This document shows positions 1-9,027 of a DNA stretch of 64,000 nt, piece by piece. The translations under genes and the position numbers were made by a program. The stretch lies in the NCBI GenBank assembly GCA_963605535.1, contig CAVCXB010000002.1, positions 33,540 through 97,539 on the forward strand. Direction: 5' to 3'. Under the pieces are notes generated by a model. The model worked only from the letters and a program-made list of their open reading frames with translations. It did not search any database and was not told the origin of the DNA. Each line of letters begins with the position of its first letter. Positions within the stretch are counted from its first letter, which is position 1. Source of the stretch: Anthropogastromicrobium chipingensis_A. GTDB taxonomy: Bacteria; Bacillota; Clostridia; Lachnospirales; Lachnospiraceae.

Positions 1-1115
1 GACAGGTTGTCGCTGCTGGTACCGCCGAAGAATTAATGAAAAATCCGGCATCCATCACTGGAAAATATTTAAGTGGTGAGCGTAAGATCCCGGTTCCGAA
101 GACAAGAAGAGAGCCGCAGGGCTGGCTTACCGTAGTAGGCGCGAAGGAAAACAATTTAAAGAATATCACAGTCAAATTTCCAAAGGGCGTCTTTACCTGC
201 GTGACTGGTGTTTCTGGTTCTGGTAAGAGCAGCCTTGTCAACTCGATTCTGTATCAGGTGCTGGCAAAGCAGCTGAACCGCGCAAGAACCATTCCAGGCG
301 CATATAAGGAGATCAAAGGCTTGGAGCAGTTCGATAAGGTAATCAACATTGATCAGAGCCCGATCGGACGCACACCGCGCTCCAATCCGGCAACCTACAC
401 CGGTGTATTTGATATGATTCGTGATCTGTTTGCCTCAACGGTAGATGCAAAGACGAGAGGCTACAACAAAGGACGTTTCAGCTTCAATGTAAAGGGTGGA
501 CGCTGTGAGGCGTGCTCTGGTGATGGTATCGTGAAGATTGAGATGCACTTTTTGCCAGATGTGTATGTGCCATGCGAGGTCTGCAAGGGCAAGCGTTACA
601 ATCGTGAGACACTTGAGGTCAAATATAAGGGAAAGAGCATTTACGATGTGCTGAACATGACCGTGGAGGAGGCACTTAGTTTCTTCGAGAATGTGCCGTC
701 AATTTATCGCAAAATTGAGACTCTTTATCAGGTAGGGCTTTCTTATATCCGTCTCGGACAGCCATCCACAACGCTGTCTGGTGGTGAGGCACAGCGTATC
801 AAGCTGGCAACGGAGCTTAGCCGAAAGAGTACCGGAAAGACCATCTACATTCTGGATGAGCCGACGACGGGTCTTCATTTTGCGGATGTGCATAAGCTGA
901 CGGAGATGCTGCAAAAGCTTGTCGAGGGCGGCAATACGGTGATTGTAATCGAGCACAATCTGGATGTCATTAAAACTGCTGATTATATCATTGATATGGG
1001 ACCAGAAGGCGGAGACGGCGGCGGAACTGTGGTAGCGCAGGGAACTCCGGAGGAGGTCGCAAAGTGTGCGCAGTCGTATACGGGATTCTATGTAAAACGG
1101 TATTTAGAGGAATAA
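1..1115 (+). CDS. uvrA: Excinuclease ABC subunit A, C-terminal part (5' truncated)
   Basis: This is the 3' part of UvrA, the DNA-damage-recognising ATPase of nucleotide excision repair. The reading frame is open from base 3 at the window edge, so the true start lies outside; the visible part is about 370 residues of a protein normally near 940. The second ABC module is visible: Walker A GVSGSGKSSL, a zinc-binding CEAC...CEVC cluster, signature LSGGEAQR, Walker B IYILDEPTTGLH and the H-loop IEHNLD. The conserved C-terminal GPEGGDGGG segment is intact and the stop at 1113-1115 is at the usual distance. About 135 bp of unremarkable sequence separate it from the next gene, so co-transcription is uncertain. 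The assignment is secure. Confidence 0.97.
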   Translation, partial: QVVAAGTAEELMKNPASITGKYLSGERKIPVPKTRREPQGWLTVVGAKENNLKNITVKFPKGVFTCVTGVSGSGKSSLVNSILYQVLAKQLNRARTIPGAYKEIKGLEQFDKVINIDQSPIGRTPRSNPATYTGVFDMIRDLFASTVDAKTRGYNKGRFSFNVKGGRCEACSGDGIVKIEMHFLPDVYVPCEVCKGKRYNRETLEVKYKGKSIYDVLNMTVEEALSFFENVPSIYRKIETLYQVGLSYIRLGQPSTTLSGGEAQRIKLATELSRKSTGKTIYILDEPTTGLHFADVHKLTEMLQKLVEGGNTVIVIEHNLDVIKTADYIIDMGPEGGDGGGTVVAQGTPEEVAKCAQSYTGFYVKRYLEE

Positions 1116-1250
1116 CAACTCTCTTGCAATCTGGGCACATGTATGATACACTATATTGAATTGGTAACTAGAAGGCAAGGAAAGAAGGCTGTGTGAATGT
1201 TAGTTTGTGAGCAGGAACTCAGCGCAGAAAGGGAAAGGTAATACAATTTA

Positions 1251-2450
1251 ATGAGTGCAGTAGTACGAATTAAGAAAGGAACAGGCCGTACATTAAAGGC
1301 GGGCGGTGCCTGGATTTATGATAATGAGATTGATACAATCGAGGGTGAGTTCGAGCAGGGCGATCTTGTGCATGTAGAAGATTTTGATGGATACGGACTG
1401 GGCGTAGGCTTTATTAATACAAAGTCTAAGCTTACGGTTCGTATGCTCAGCAGAAAAAAAGATGCGGTAATTGATCGCGCATGGATTCACCAGAGAGTGA
1501 AGGAATGCATTGATTATCGTCGTCATACAGTAGATATGGGATCCTGCCGTCTGATTTTCGGTGAGGCTGATTTCCTTCCGGGTATCGTGGTGGACAAGTT
1601 CTCCGATATTTTAGTTGTGCAGTCCTTGGCACTTGGAATCGATCGAATGAAGCTTGATATCATCGAGGAGTTAAAGGAGCAGTTAGCAGAGTTTGGCATG
1701 CCAATTCGTGGCGTATATGAGAGAAGCGATGCAAAAGTGCGTCTGCAGGAAGGCATGCCGCTCACAAAGGGCTTTATCGGAGAACCATTTGACACAAAGG
1801 TAGAGATCGTAGAGAATGACGTTCACTACATGGTTGATGTGGAGGACGGACAGAAGACCGGATTTTTCCTTGATCAGAAATATAATCGTAAGTCTATCTG
1901 GAAGCTGTGCAAGGATGCCAGAGTCTTAGACTGCTTCACCCATACCGGTTCCTTTGGGTTAAATGCAGCCGCAGCGGGAGCAAAAGAGGTCATCGGTGTC
2001 GATGCATCAGAGCTTGCAGTTGCACAGGCAACCGAGAATGCGGCGCTGAATGGTTTTTCCGATCGCGCAAAGTTTATCTGTGAGGATGTATTTGAGCTTC
2101 TTCCAGAACTGGAGCAGAAAGGCGAGCGTTTTGACGTTGTTATTTTGGACCCTCCGGCCTTCACAAAGTCCAGAAATTCGGTAAAGAATGCAGTAAAAGG
2201 CTATCGTGAAATCAATTTAAGAGGAATGAAGTTAGTGAAGGACGGTGGTTATCTGTGTACCTGCTCCTGCTCTCACTTTATGACACCAGAGTTATTTACA
2301 CAGACCATCGCACAGGCCGCTGCAAATGTGCATAAGCGTCTGCGTCAGGTTGAGTACCGTACTCAGGCACCAGATCATCCAATTCTGTGGGCAGCAGAGG
2401 AGTCCTATTATCTGAAGTTCTATATTTTTCAGGTATGTGATATTCGATAA
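1251..2450 (+). CDS. Class I SAM-dependent rRNA methyltransferase with N-terminal PUA domain (RlmI-like)
   Basis: Predicted 399-residue RNA methyltransferase of the RlmI/YwbD type, which make 5-methylcytosine in 23S rRNA using S-adenosylmethionine. Residues 1-75 resemble a PUA RNA-binding domain (VVRIKKGTGRTLKAGGAWIYDNEI). The Rossmann SAM site VLDCFTHTGSFGLNAA is near residue 225, a DPPAF motif near 300, and a Cys-rich CTCSCSHF segment near 340 fits a family with catalytic cysteines. The ATG has GGGAAAGG 12 bp upstream. The D,D-carboxypeptidase gene follows after 17 bp. The rRNA position modified is inferred only from the family. Confidence 0.88.
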   Translation: MSAVVRIKKGTGRTLKAGGAWIYDNEIDTIEGEFEQGDLVHVEDFDGYGLGVGFINTKSKLTVRMLSRKKDAVIDRAWIHQRVKECIDYRRHTVDMGSCRLIFGEADFLPGIVVDKFSDILVVQSLALGIDRMKLDIIEELKEQLAEFGMPIRGVYERSDAKVRLQEGMPLTKGFIGEPFDTKVEIVENDVHYMVDVEDGQKTGFFLDQKYNRKSIWKLCKDARVLDCFTHTGSFGLNAAAAGAKEVIGVDASELAVAQATENAALNGFSDRAKFICEDVFELLPELEQKGERFDVVILDPPAFTKSRNSVKNAVKGYREINLRGMKLVKDGGYLCTCSCSHFMTPELFTQTIAQAAANVHKRLRQVEYRTQAPDHPILWAAEESYYLKFYIFQVCDIR

Positions 2451-2467
2451 ATGGAAGGATTCAAAAA

Positions 2468-4078
2468 TTGAGCGTATTTAGAAAGAAAAGAAAAGGCAGC
2501 ATAGCTGCAAGGAATGTTCGCTTTGGTATAGCAGTGGGTCTTCTTTGTGGTCTGGTGCTGGGAAACAGCGCGGATGTGGCACTGCAAAGTTATGCAGAGC
2601 ATACATTAGGCGTTATGGGCATTACAGGAGTACAGGCTGCTGAGAATGCGAATACACTGGGAATTGGTGTGTCAGCAGAAGGGTACTGTGTGATGAATGC
2701 GGATACCGGGGAGATTGTATTGCAGAACAATGCAGACGAGCAGTTCCATCCAGCAAGTATTACAAAGATTATGACATTGCTGGTGACAGTAGAAAATTGT
2801 GAAATGCTGGATCTTGTGACGACCGTATCAGAGAATGCATTAAATCAGATTGCACCGTTGAGTTCCACGCTTCATCCGATGCCAAAGCCGGGCGAACAGT
2901 TCACCATCCGAGATTTACTCTATGGTCTCACAATGTGTTCTGGCAATGAATGCGCAAATATTTTGGCAGAGGCGGTAAGCGGCGATATTGACAGCTTTGT
3001 GGAGCTGATGAATGAGCGGGCAAAGGAAGCCGGAGCGATCAATACACATTTTTCGAACCCACACGGACTTGATGCAGATGATCATCTGACGACCGCCCAT
3101 GATATGGCACTTATTATGAAAGCTGCACTGGAAAATCCAGTGGCAAGAGAGATCCTTTCGGCAAAGACCTACACGATTTCGGCAACAGAATATGCATCGG
3201 AGCGCGCGATGGCCAGCGGTCATAAGATGGTTTCCGGTGAGTTTGCATGTGAAGGCGTCTATGCAGGAAAGCCCGGTTATACGAGGCTGGCACAGTCTAC
3301 ACTTGTGACGGCAGCGGAGCGCGGAAATGTGAATCTGATCGCAGTGGTAATGAAATCGGATTCAGGCGTCAGCTATGAGGATACAAGCCTTCTGCTCGAC
3401 AACGCCTACGCAAAGCTGAACAACTGGGGGCTGACCGGTGGCTTTAATGTGTATCATCCGCGTGTGACAGAGATAGACGATACTGGATTTACGGTAACGT
3501 GGGATGTCGGATCGGATGCGGTGCGTGCAGAGTTTCCAGTTTGGATCGAATATGACAGCACAGATACGCTGACAAAAGACACAGCAGAGGTGACAGGGGA
3601 TACCATTTCGTATCGTGTGAATCTGTCTGACCATGCTGGAAAAACAGGCGTGTACACGGTGCAGGCGTATGTGTACAATGCAGCTGGAGAGTCAAAGGTT
3701 TGCTCCCTTAAGGTGTTAGCAGGAGTCGGCGATCAGAAGGGCTTTGTGAACTGGAATGGAGCCACCTACTATGTGCATGAAAATGGAGCGCTTGGGCTTC
3801 AGTGGCAGGAACTAGCAGAAGGCTGCTATTACTTTGATTATACGACAGGGCAGATGTATACGGGCTGGCTGGACGGTGATACAAAGTTTTATCTGGACCC
3901 AGATGGAAAGATGCATACGGGCTGGCTGACACTCGATGGAAAGCAATACTATTTTTATCAGGCAGGCGATATGGTGACTGGAAAGATGACCATCGGAAAC
4001 GGAAACTATTATTTTGATGAAAATGGTGTGCTGCAGTCCGGGCATGCGCTGCCACAGGCTCCGTCTCTGCATGAATGA
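2468..4078 (+). CDS. D-alanyl-D-alanine carboxypeptidase-like protein with C-terminal choline-binding-type repeats
   Basis: A 536-residue secreted serine peptidase of the DacF/PBP5 family, which trim the terminal D-Ala of peptidoglycan stem peptides. It uses a TTG start (GGAAGG lies about 9 bp upstream). A basic N-terminus and a hydrophobic stretch (about residues 20-33) form a signal peptide or anchor. The nucleophile motif S97-I-T-K100 and the second motif S158-G-N are present. The third motif, normally KTG, reads K268-P-G-Y-T, which is unusual. After a beta-rich domain, residues from about 425 carry aromatic/Gly repeats (TGWL...YYF) like cell-wall or choline-binding repeats. Wall-bound carboxypeptidase is likely, but activity is in question because of the KPG change. 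Confidence 0.88.
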   Translation: MSVFRKKRKGSIAARNVRFGIAVGLLCGLVLGNSADVALQSYAEHTLGVMGITGVQAAENANTLGIGVSAEGYCVMNADTGEIVLQNNADEQFHPASITKIMTLLVTVENCEMLDLVTTVSENALNQIAPLSSTLHPMPKPGEQFTIRDLLYGLTMCSGNECANILAEAVSGDIDSFVELMNERAKEAGAINTHFSNPHGLDADDHLTTAHDMALIMKAALENPVAREILSAKTYTISATEYASERAMASGHKMVSGEFACEGVYAGKPGYTRLAQSTLVTAAERGNVNLIAVVMKSDSGVSYEDTSLLLDNAYAKLNNWGLTGGFNVYHPRVTEIDDTGFTVTWDVGSDAVRAEFPVWIEYDSTDTLTKDTAEVTGDTISYRVNLSDHAGKTGVYTVQAYVYNAAGESKVCSLKVLAGVGDQKGFVNWNGATYYVHENGALGLQWQELAEGCYYFDYTTGQMYTGWLDGDTKFYLDPDGKMHTGWLTLDGKQYYFYQAGDMVTGKMTIGNGNYYFDENGVLQSGHALPQAPSLHE

Positions 4079-4231
4079 TGCAGAGTATTTCGATTGAAAT
4101 AGAAGCAGTAGAAATAGAAACAGACAGAAATGATCAAAACAATAGATACGATCGAAAATAGAACGTATTGATAACGATCAATAAAAGAAACATTCAACTA
4201 ATCAAAGAAACGATAAAAGAGGGATAGTTTT

Positions 4232-5188
4232 ATGAAGTGGAAAAAGTTTACAATTCAGACAACAACAGCGGCAGAGGATTTCATCAGTGAGAAATTAAGC
4301 GAGATTGGCATTGAGGGAATCGAGATTGAGGATAAGGTCGAGCTGACCGAGAACGATACAAAGGGCATGTTTATTGACGTGCTTCCAGACTTAGGACCAG
4401 ATGACGGCGAGGCAAAGGTTAGCTTTTATCTGGATGATACCTATGATGTACCGGCAACACTGGCAGCAGTAAAGCTGGCATTAGAGGAAGTCAGTGTCTA
4501 TGTAAATGCAGGTTCCTGTGAGATTACCGCATCCGAGACCGAGGATAAGGACTGGATGAACAACTGGAAGCAGTATTTCAAGCCGTTTGTTGTCGATGAT
4601 CTGTTAATCAAGCCAACCTGGGAGGAGATCCCAGAGGGCATGGAGGGTAAGAAGCTGATCCAGATTGACCCAGGTATGGCATTTGGAACGGGAAAGCATG
4701 AGACCACACAGCTTTGTATCGCAGGTATCCGCAAGTATGTAAAGCCGGGTGATGCCGTTCTGGACGTTGGAACCGGAAGTGGTATTTTATCCATCTGTGC
4801 GTTACTCAGTGGTGCAGATCATGTAGTAGGAACCGATCTTGATGAGAATGCGATTGACGCGGCACATGAGAATGCGGAAGTAAACGGCATTACACCAGAG
4901 CAGTATAAGGTTCTGATTGGAAATCTGATTGACGATCAGGCCATCAAGGATGAAGTCGGCTATGAGGCATATGATGTTGTCGTAGCAAATATTCTGGCAG
5001 ATGTTATCATCGCATTGCAGGCAGTGGTAGCCGTTCATGTAAAGCACGGCGGAATCTTTATCACCTCTGGTATCATTGATATGAAGGAGCAGGCTGTTCT
5101 GGATGCATTCGCAAAGAATCCAGAGTTCGAGGTGATTGACGTATTGCATCAGGGCGAGTGGGTTTCCATCGTAACAAGAAGGAAGTAA
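4232..5188 (+). CDS. prmA: Ribosomal protein L11 methyltransferase
   Basis: PrmA trimethylates ribosomal protein L11 using S-adenosylmethionine. The 318-residue length is typical. The N-terminal substrate-recognition domain (MKWKKFTIQTTTAAEDFISE) leads to DPGMAFGTGKHETTQ, the SAM site VLDVGTGSGILSI and VVANILADVI, all diagnostic. Upstream lie 153 bp of A-rich sequence with several short GATC/GATAA-like repetitions but no clear promoter. rsmE starts 4 bp downstream, so prmA-rsmE-nifS appear to form one transcript, the arrangement common in Firmicutes. Confidence 0.96.
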   Translation: MKWKKFTIQTTTAAEDFISEKLSEIGIEGIEIEDKVELTENDTKGMFIDVLPDLGPDDGEAKVSFYLDDTYDVPATLAAVKLALEEVSVYVNAGSCEITASETEDKDWMNNWKQYFKPFVVDDLLIKPTWEEIPEGMEGKKLIQIDPGMAFGTGKHETTQLCIAGIRKYVKPGDAVLDVGTGSGILSICALLSGADHVVGTDLDENAIDAAHENAEVNGITPEQYKVLIGNLIDDQAIKDEVGYEAYDVVVANILADVIIALQAVVAVHVKHGGIFITSGIIDMKEQAVLDAFAKNPEFEVIDVLHQGEWVSIVTRRK

Positions 5189-5192
5189 TCAT

Positions 5193-5927
5193 ATGTATCA
5201 TTTTTTTATACAGCCAGAGCAGGTGGCCGCACAGGAGGTTACGATCCTCGGAAGTGATGTGAATCATATTAAAAATGTGCTTCGTATGAAAATCGGTGAG
5301 AAGATTTGCGTCAATGATGGCAGCCATGAATATCTGTGCAGCATTGCGCAGCTTGAAACAGAGTCTGTAACAGCAACAATCGAGCAGGTAAGCGACAAGA
5401 CAAGTGAGCTTCCGGCAAAGATTGTGCTGTTTCAGGGACTTCCCAAGGCCGATAAGATGGAGACGATCATTCAAAAGTGCATCGAGCTTGGCGTCTATGA
5501 GATCGTTCCAGTGCAGATGAAGCGCTGCGTAGTTAAGCTGGACAGCAAAAAAGAAGAAGCAAAAAGAAAGCGTTGGCAGGCAATTTCCGAGAGCGCTGCA
5601 AAGCAGGCGGGACGCGGCCTGATTCCCGAGGTGCATCCGTTAATGACTTACAAGGAGGCACTTGCATATGCAGCCAGCATGGAGCATATCTTAGTCCCAT
5701 TTGAGCATGCTAAGAATATGGAGGCAACACGCACGGCGCTCAGTGCGGTAAAACCGGGCGAGCAGGCAGCCATTTTCATCGGTCCGGAAGGCGGCTTTGA
5801 GGATGAAGAGATCACGCAGGCAGAAAATCAGGGTGCACAGGCAATCACGCTTGGAAGACGAATTTTACGAACGGAAACAGCCGGAATGGCAGTGCTTGCC
5901 ATGCTCGGATACGTATTGGAGGAATAA
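5193..5927 (+). CDS. rsmE: 16S rRNA (uracil(1498)-N(3))-methyltransferase
   Basis: RsmE methylates N3 of U1498 in 16S rRNA at the decoding region. The 244 residues show the usual N-terminal PUA-like part (MYHFFIQPEQ...HIKNVLRMKIGE) and the C-terminal SPOUT trefoil knot with IFIGPEGGFEDEEI and LGRRILRTETA, which bind SAM. It begins 4 bp after prmA and ends 3 bp before the cysteine desulfurase start, so translation is probably coupled across the three genes. Assignment by family motifs is firm. Confidence 0.95.
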   Translation: MYHFFIQPEQVAAQEVTILGSDVNHIKNVLRMKIGEKICVNDGSHEYLCSIAQLETESVTATIEQVSDKTSELPAKIVLFQGLPKADKMETIIQKCIELGVYEIVPVQMKRCVVKLDSKKEEAKRKRWQAISESAAKQAGRGLIPEVHPLMTYKEALAYAASMEHILVPFEHAKNMEATRTALSAVKPGEQAAIFIGPEGGFEDEEITQAENQGAQAITLGRRILRTETAGMAVLAMLGYVLEE

Positions 5928-5930
5928 GAA

Positions 5931-7109
5931 ATGGAAGCATATTTGGATAATTCAGCGACAACGCGTGTGAATGCGCAGGTGCAGGAACTGATGAAAAAAC
6001 TGATGGACGTTGACTTTGGAAATCCATCATCCCGTCATCAGAAGGGTGTGGTGGCAGAAGGCTACATCAAGGAAGCCAGACAGCGCATCGCATCCACACT
6101 GAAAGTCGATTCAAAGGAGCTGATCATTACCTCTGGTGGCACCGAGTCCAACAATATGGCATTGATCGGAACGGCACTTTCTGCAAAGCGAAAGGGAAAT
6201 CATATCATCACAACGGCGATTGAGCATCCAAGTGTAAAGGCAACTGCTTCCTTCCTGGAAGAACAGGGCTTTCGCATCACGTTTCTTCCTGTTGACCACA
6301 GGGGATTGATTTCTCTGGAACAGTTAAAGGAAGCACTGACACCGGATACGATTCTGGTATCCATTATGTATGTCAACAACGAGATTGGTACGATTCAGCC
6401 AGTAGAGGAAGCTGCAAAGCTGGTACATAGTATGGTTTCGGGTGCAGTATTCCATGTTGATGCGATTCAGGCGTATGGCAAGCTTATCATTCGTCCAAAG
6501 CAGCAGGGAATTGATCTGTTATCCGTCAGTTCCCATAAGTTCCACGGCCCGAAGGGCGCAGGTTTCTTATATTGTAGCAGCAAGGTAAATTTGCATCCGA
6601 TTATTTTCGGAGGCGGTCAGCAGGCTGGTATGCGCTCCGGAACCGAGAATGTGCCGGGAGCAGCTGGAATGGGACTGGCTGCACAGATTGCCTATCAGCA
6701 GTTTGAGCAGAAAAAGGCTCATTTAAATGAACTTCGCCGTTACTTTTTGGAGGGCATTCATCAGCTTGACGGCATTACCGTAAACGGTTGGGATGAGATG
6801 GTGGATGGTGAGGAATGCTTAGACAGACGTGCACCGCATATCGTGAGTGTTAGCTTTGCCGGTGTGCGAAGTGAGGTCCTTTTAAATGCGCTGAGTGACC
6901 GTGGAATCTACGTTTCATCGGGAAGCGCATGCTCTTCCAATCATCCGGCATTGTCCACAACGCTTCAGGCAATCGGACTGGATAAGCCCCTGCTTGAGGG
7001 AACGCTTCGTTTTTCCTTCTGTGAGGAGACAACGACAGAGGAGTTGGATGCGGCACTGGTAGCGTTAAAGGAGTTTCTTCCGATGCTTCGCCGTTATACC
7101 AGACGATAA
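5931..7109 (+). CDS. Cysteine desulfurase (NifS/IscS class)
   Basis: A PLP-dependent enzyme that takes sulfur from cysteine as a protein persulfide. Residues: N-terminal YLDNSATTRV, PLP-lysine motif SVSSHKFHGPKGAG, and the persulfide loop SSGSACSS near residue 325. Length 392 fits the family. GGAGG at 5918-5922 precedes the ATG. The next gene is thiI, which needs a persulfide donor for 4-thiouridine in tRNA, so this copy most likely serves tRNA thiolation, as the NifS-like partner of ThiI does in Bacillus; a role in Fe-S assembly cannot be excluded. Confidence 0.94.
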   Translation: MEAYLDNSATTRVNAQVQELMKKLMDVDFGNPSSRHQKGVVAEGYIKEARQRIASTLKVDSKELIITSGGTESNNMALIGTALSAKRKGNHIITTAIEHPSVKATASFLEEQGFRITFLPVDHRGLISLEQLKEALTPDTILVSIMYVNNEIGTIQPVEEAAKLVHSMVSGAVFHVDAIQAYGKLIIRPKQQGIDLLSVSSHKFHGPKGAGFLYCSSKVNLHPIIFGGGQQAGMRSGTENVPGAAGMGLAAQIAYQQFEQKKAHLNELRRYFLEGIHQLDGITVNGWDEMVDGEECLDRRAPHIVSVSFAGVRSEVLLNALSDRGIYVSSGSACSSNHPALSTTLQAIGLDKPLLEGTLRFSFCEETTTEELDAALVALKEFLPMLRRYTRR

Positions 7110-7257
7110 ATCATAACGAAATAATCGAATGACGCAAAATGGATTTGAGCAAAGAAATAAACTTATGATAAGTTTATCGTTTATATGGAAAGAATGAAAT
7201 AGAAAACAAAATTTTTAACTCGATCCATGAACATAGAATTGTGAGGAAAAAAGAAAC

Positions 7258-8445
7258 ATGAAATATCATGCATTTTTGATAAAGTATGCCGAGATCGGCA
7301 TAAAGGGAAAGAACCGCTACTTGTTTGAAGATGCGCTCGTAAAGCATATCCGTCTGGCAATGGAGCGTGTTGAGGGTGAGTTTGAGGTAAAGAAGGAGTC
7401 TGGCCGTATCTACGTGCAGGCGCTCAGCGAGTACGATTTTGATGAGGCAGTCGATGCGTTAAAGCATGTGTTTGGTATCGTATGGATTTGCCCGGTTGTT
7501 CAGCTTGCAGATGAGGGCTATGACAAGCTTGCAGAGCAGGTTGTCGAGTACATGGGAAATGTGTATCCGCAGGCAGATTATACCTTTAAGGTACACAGCC
7601 GCCGTGCGAGAAAGAACTATCCAAAGGATTCTCAGCAGTTGAATGCCGATCTGGGTGAGGCGATTTTAAACGCATACGAAAATGTACGTGTTGACGTACA
7701 CAATCCGCAGGTACTGCTCTCCGTTGAGATTCGTGATACTTGTATCAACGTATATTCGGTATCCATCCCAGGTGCAGGCGGTATGCCGGTCGGCACAGCA
7801 GGAAAGGCAATGTTACTTTTGTCTGGCGGAATTGACTCTCCGGTAGCGGGCTATATGATCGCAAAGAGAGGCGTTACCATTGAGGCTGTTTATTTCCATG
7901 CACCGCCATACACCAGCGAGAGAGCAAAGCAGAAGGTTGTTGATTTGGCAAAGCTTGTGTCGAAATATGCGACACCAATTAAGCTGCATGTCATCAACTT
8001 TACCGACATTCAGCTCTATATTTACGATGCATGCCCGCATGAGGAGCTGACCATTATCATGCGCCGTTATATGATGCGTATCGCGGAACGTATCGCAATC
8101 AAAGAGGGCTGCCACGGTCTGATCACTGGTGAGAGCATTGGACAGGTAGCATCCCAGACCATGCAGAGTCTGATGGCGACAAATGAGGTTTGTACCCTTC
8201 CAGTTTATCGCCCAGTAATCGGTTTTGATAAGCAGGAGATCGTTGACGTCGCAGAAAAGATTGATACCTTTGAGACTTCCATTCAGCCGTATGAGGACTG
8301 CTGTACCATTTTCGTGGCAAAGCATCCAGTTACAAAGCCAAATGTAAAGGTAATTCGCAACTCTGAGAAGAAGCTTGAAGAAAAGATTGATGCGATGGTA
8401 GAAGAAGCCATCAATACCGCAGAGGTTATCTGGTGTAAGGCCTAA
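7258..8445 (+). CDS. thiI: tRNA 4-thiouridine synthase ThiI
   Basis: ThiI adenylates U8 of tRNA and transfers sulfur to give s4U; it can also feed thiazole synthesis. The 395 residues contain the N-terminal ferredoxin-like and THUMP domains (KYAEIGIKGKNR at the start) and the PP-loop ATPase motif LLLSGGIDSPVAGYM near residue 185. There is no C-terminal rhodanese domain, as in Bacillus ThiI, so sulfur should come directly from the preceding cysteine desulfurase. A 148 bp gap separates the two and contains a small AAACTTA/TAAGTTT palindrome (7159-7175) of unknown role. Confidence 0.95.
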   Translation: MKYHAFLIKYAEIGIKGKNRYLFEDALVKHIRLAMERVEGEFEVKKESGRIYVQALSEYDFDEAVDALKHVFGIVWICPVVQLADEGYDKLAEQVVEYMGNVYPQADYTFKVHSRRARKNYPKDSQQLNADLGEAILNAYENVRVDVHNPQVLLSVEIRDTCINVYSVSIPGAGGMPVGTAGKAMLLLSGGIDSPVAGYMIAKRGVTIEAVYFHAPPYTSERAKQKVVDLAKLVSKYATPIKLHVINFTDIQLYIYDACPHEELTIIMRRYMMRIAERIAIKEGCHGLITGESIGQVASQTMQSLMATNEVCTLPVYRPVIGFDKQEIVDVAEKIDTFETSIQPYEDCCTIFVAKHPVTKPNVKVIRNSEKKLEEKIDAMVEEAINTAEVIWCKA

Positions 8446-8449
8446 TATT

Positions 8450-8499
8450 ACAGTTCACAGGACGCCAATTCGCAAAACCGCACGTTTTGTGTGAACTGT
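8450..8499. repeat. Intergenic inverted repeat (ACAGTTCACA...TGTGAACTGT)
   Basis: Ten-base arms at 8450-8459 and 8490-8499 are perfectly complementary, with a second smaller palindrome inside (GCAAAAC...GTTTTGT). It lies directly after thiI but no T-run follows on the plus strand, so it is not a typical terminator. The left arm (CAGTTCACAGGACGCC) resembles the hairpin after mtaB (10340-10363) and, more loosely, elements at 18327, 39241 and 55043. Confidence 0.6.
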
Positions 8500-8502
8500 G
8501 GC

Positions 8503-8532
8503 AAAAAAATGGGCATCACGGATGTGATGCCC
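8503..8532 (-). terminator. Rho-independent terminator of the HPr-like gene
   Basis: Perfect 9-bp stem GGGCATCAC/GTGATGCCC (8511-8519 with 8524-8532) with a 4-base loop; read on the minus strand it is followed by a run of seven T (A-run 8503-8509 on the plus strand). It lies 44 bp beyond the stop of the minus-strand gene. Confidence 0.88.
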
Positions 8533-8575
8533 TGCTCGGTCAGATAAAATAATCTCTGAATTTGATTTGAAAGAA

Positions 8576-8809
8576 TTACTTGATGATGTATGGTTCCAGA
8601 ACCTTCATAACGTCGTCAAGATTCTTTTCTTCATGGATGTTTAAGTCGATCGGCTTGGAAAGATCCAGAGAGAAGATACCCATGATGGATTTTGCGTCGA
8701 TAACGTATCTTCCGGATACCAGGTCAAAATCAGAATCAAACTTGGTCAGGTCATTTACAAAAGACTTAACCTTGTCGATAGAATTTAAACAAATTTTTAC
8801 TGTAACCAT
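8576..8809 (-). CDS. HPr-like protein lacking the phosphotransfer histidine
   Basis: A 77-residue protein with the fold signature of HPr/Crh. Hand alignment with Bacillus HPr places its segment KSIMG (Ser41) on the HprK-phosphorylated Ser46 region. The position of the PTS phosphohistidine (His15) is occupied by Ser10 in NSIDKV; no histidine is present nearby. By analogy with Crh, which also lacks His15 and works with CcpA in carbon catabolite control, this is more likely regulatory than a sugar-transport phosphocarrier. AGGAGGG precedes the ATG; it has its own promoter and terminator and so is monocistronic. Whether HprK acts on Ser41 is inference. Confidence 0.8.
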   Translation of the reverse strand: MVTVKICLNSIDKVKSFVNDLTKFDSDFDLVSGRYVIDAKSIMGIFSLDLSKPIDLNIHEEKNLDDVMKVLEPYIIK

Positions 8810-8925
8810 GATAATTCCCTCCTGTGAAGATGATGCTTATGAGTTTTTAATGCGTTTGTTTGAGATAAATTTACTGTTTTCAAGAACAGAATATATCATA
8901 ACAACAAACACATTTCTTTAGTTTT

Positions 8926-8954
8926 ATACTACTTGTTCGGGAGCGAAAAGTCAA
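8926..8954 (-). promoter_or_regulatory. Sigma-A-type promoter of the HPr-like gene
   Basis: On the minus strand: -35 TTGACT (8949-8954), 17-bp spacer, -10 TAGTAT (8926-8931). The leader would be about 110 nt to the ATG at 8809. Confidence 0.65.
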
Positions 8955-9027
8955 GGTTTATTTCACAGAAAAATGAAACTATTCGAGTAAGTTTTCGATA
9001 AACTCGACAGAAAGGAAAAAGAAAAAT

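Noticed and set aside
8450..8499. Terminator of thiI
   Set aside because: The inverted repeat is strong but no T-run follows on the plus strand; left as a repeat.
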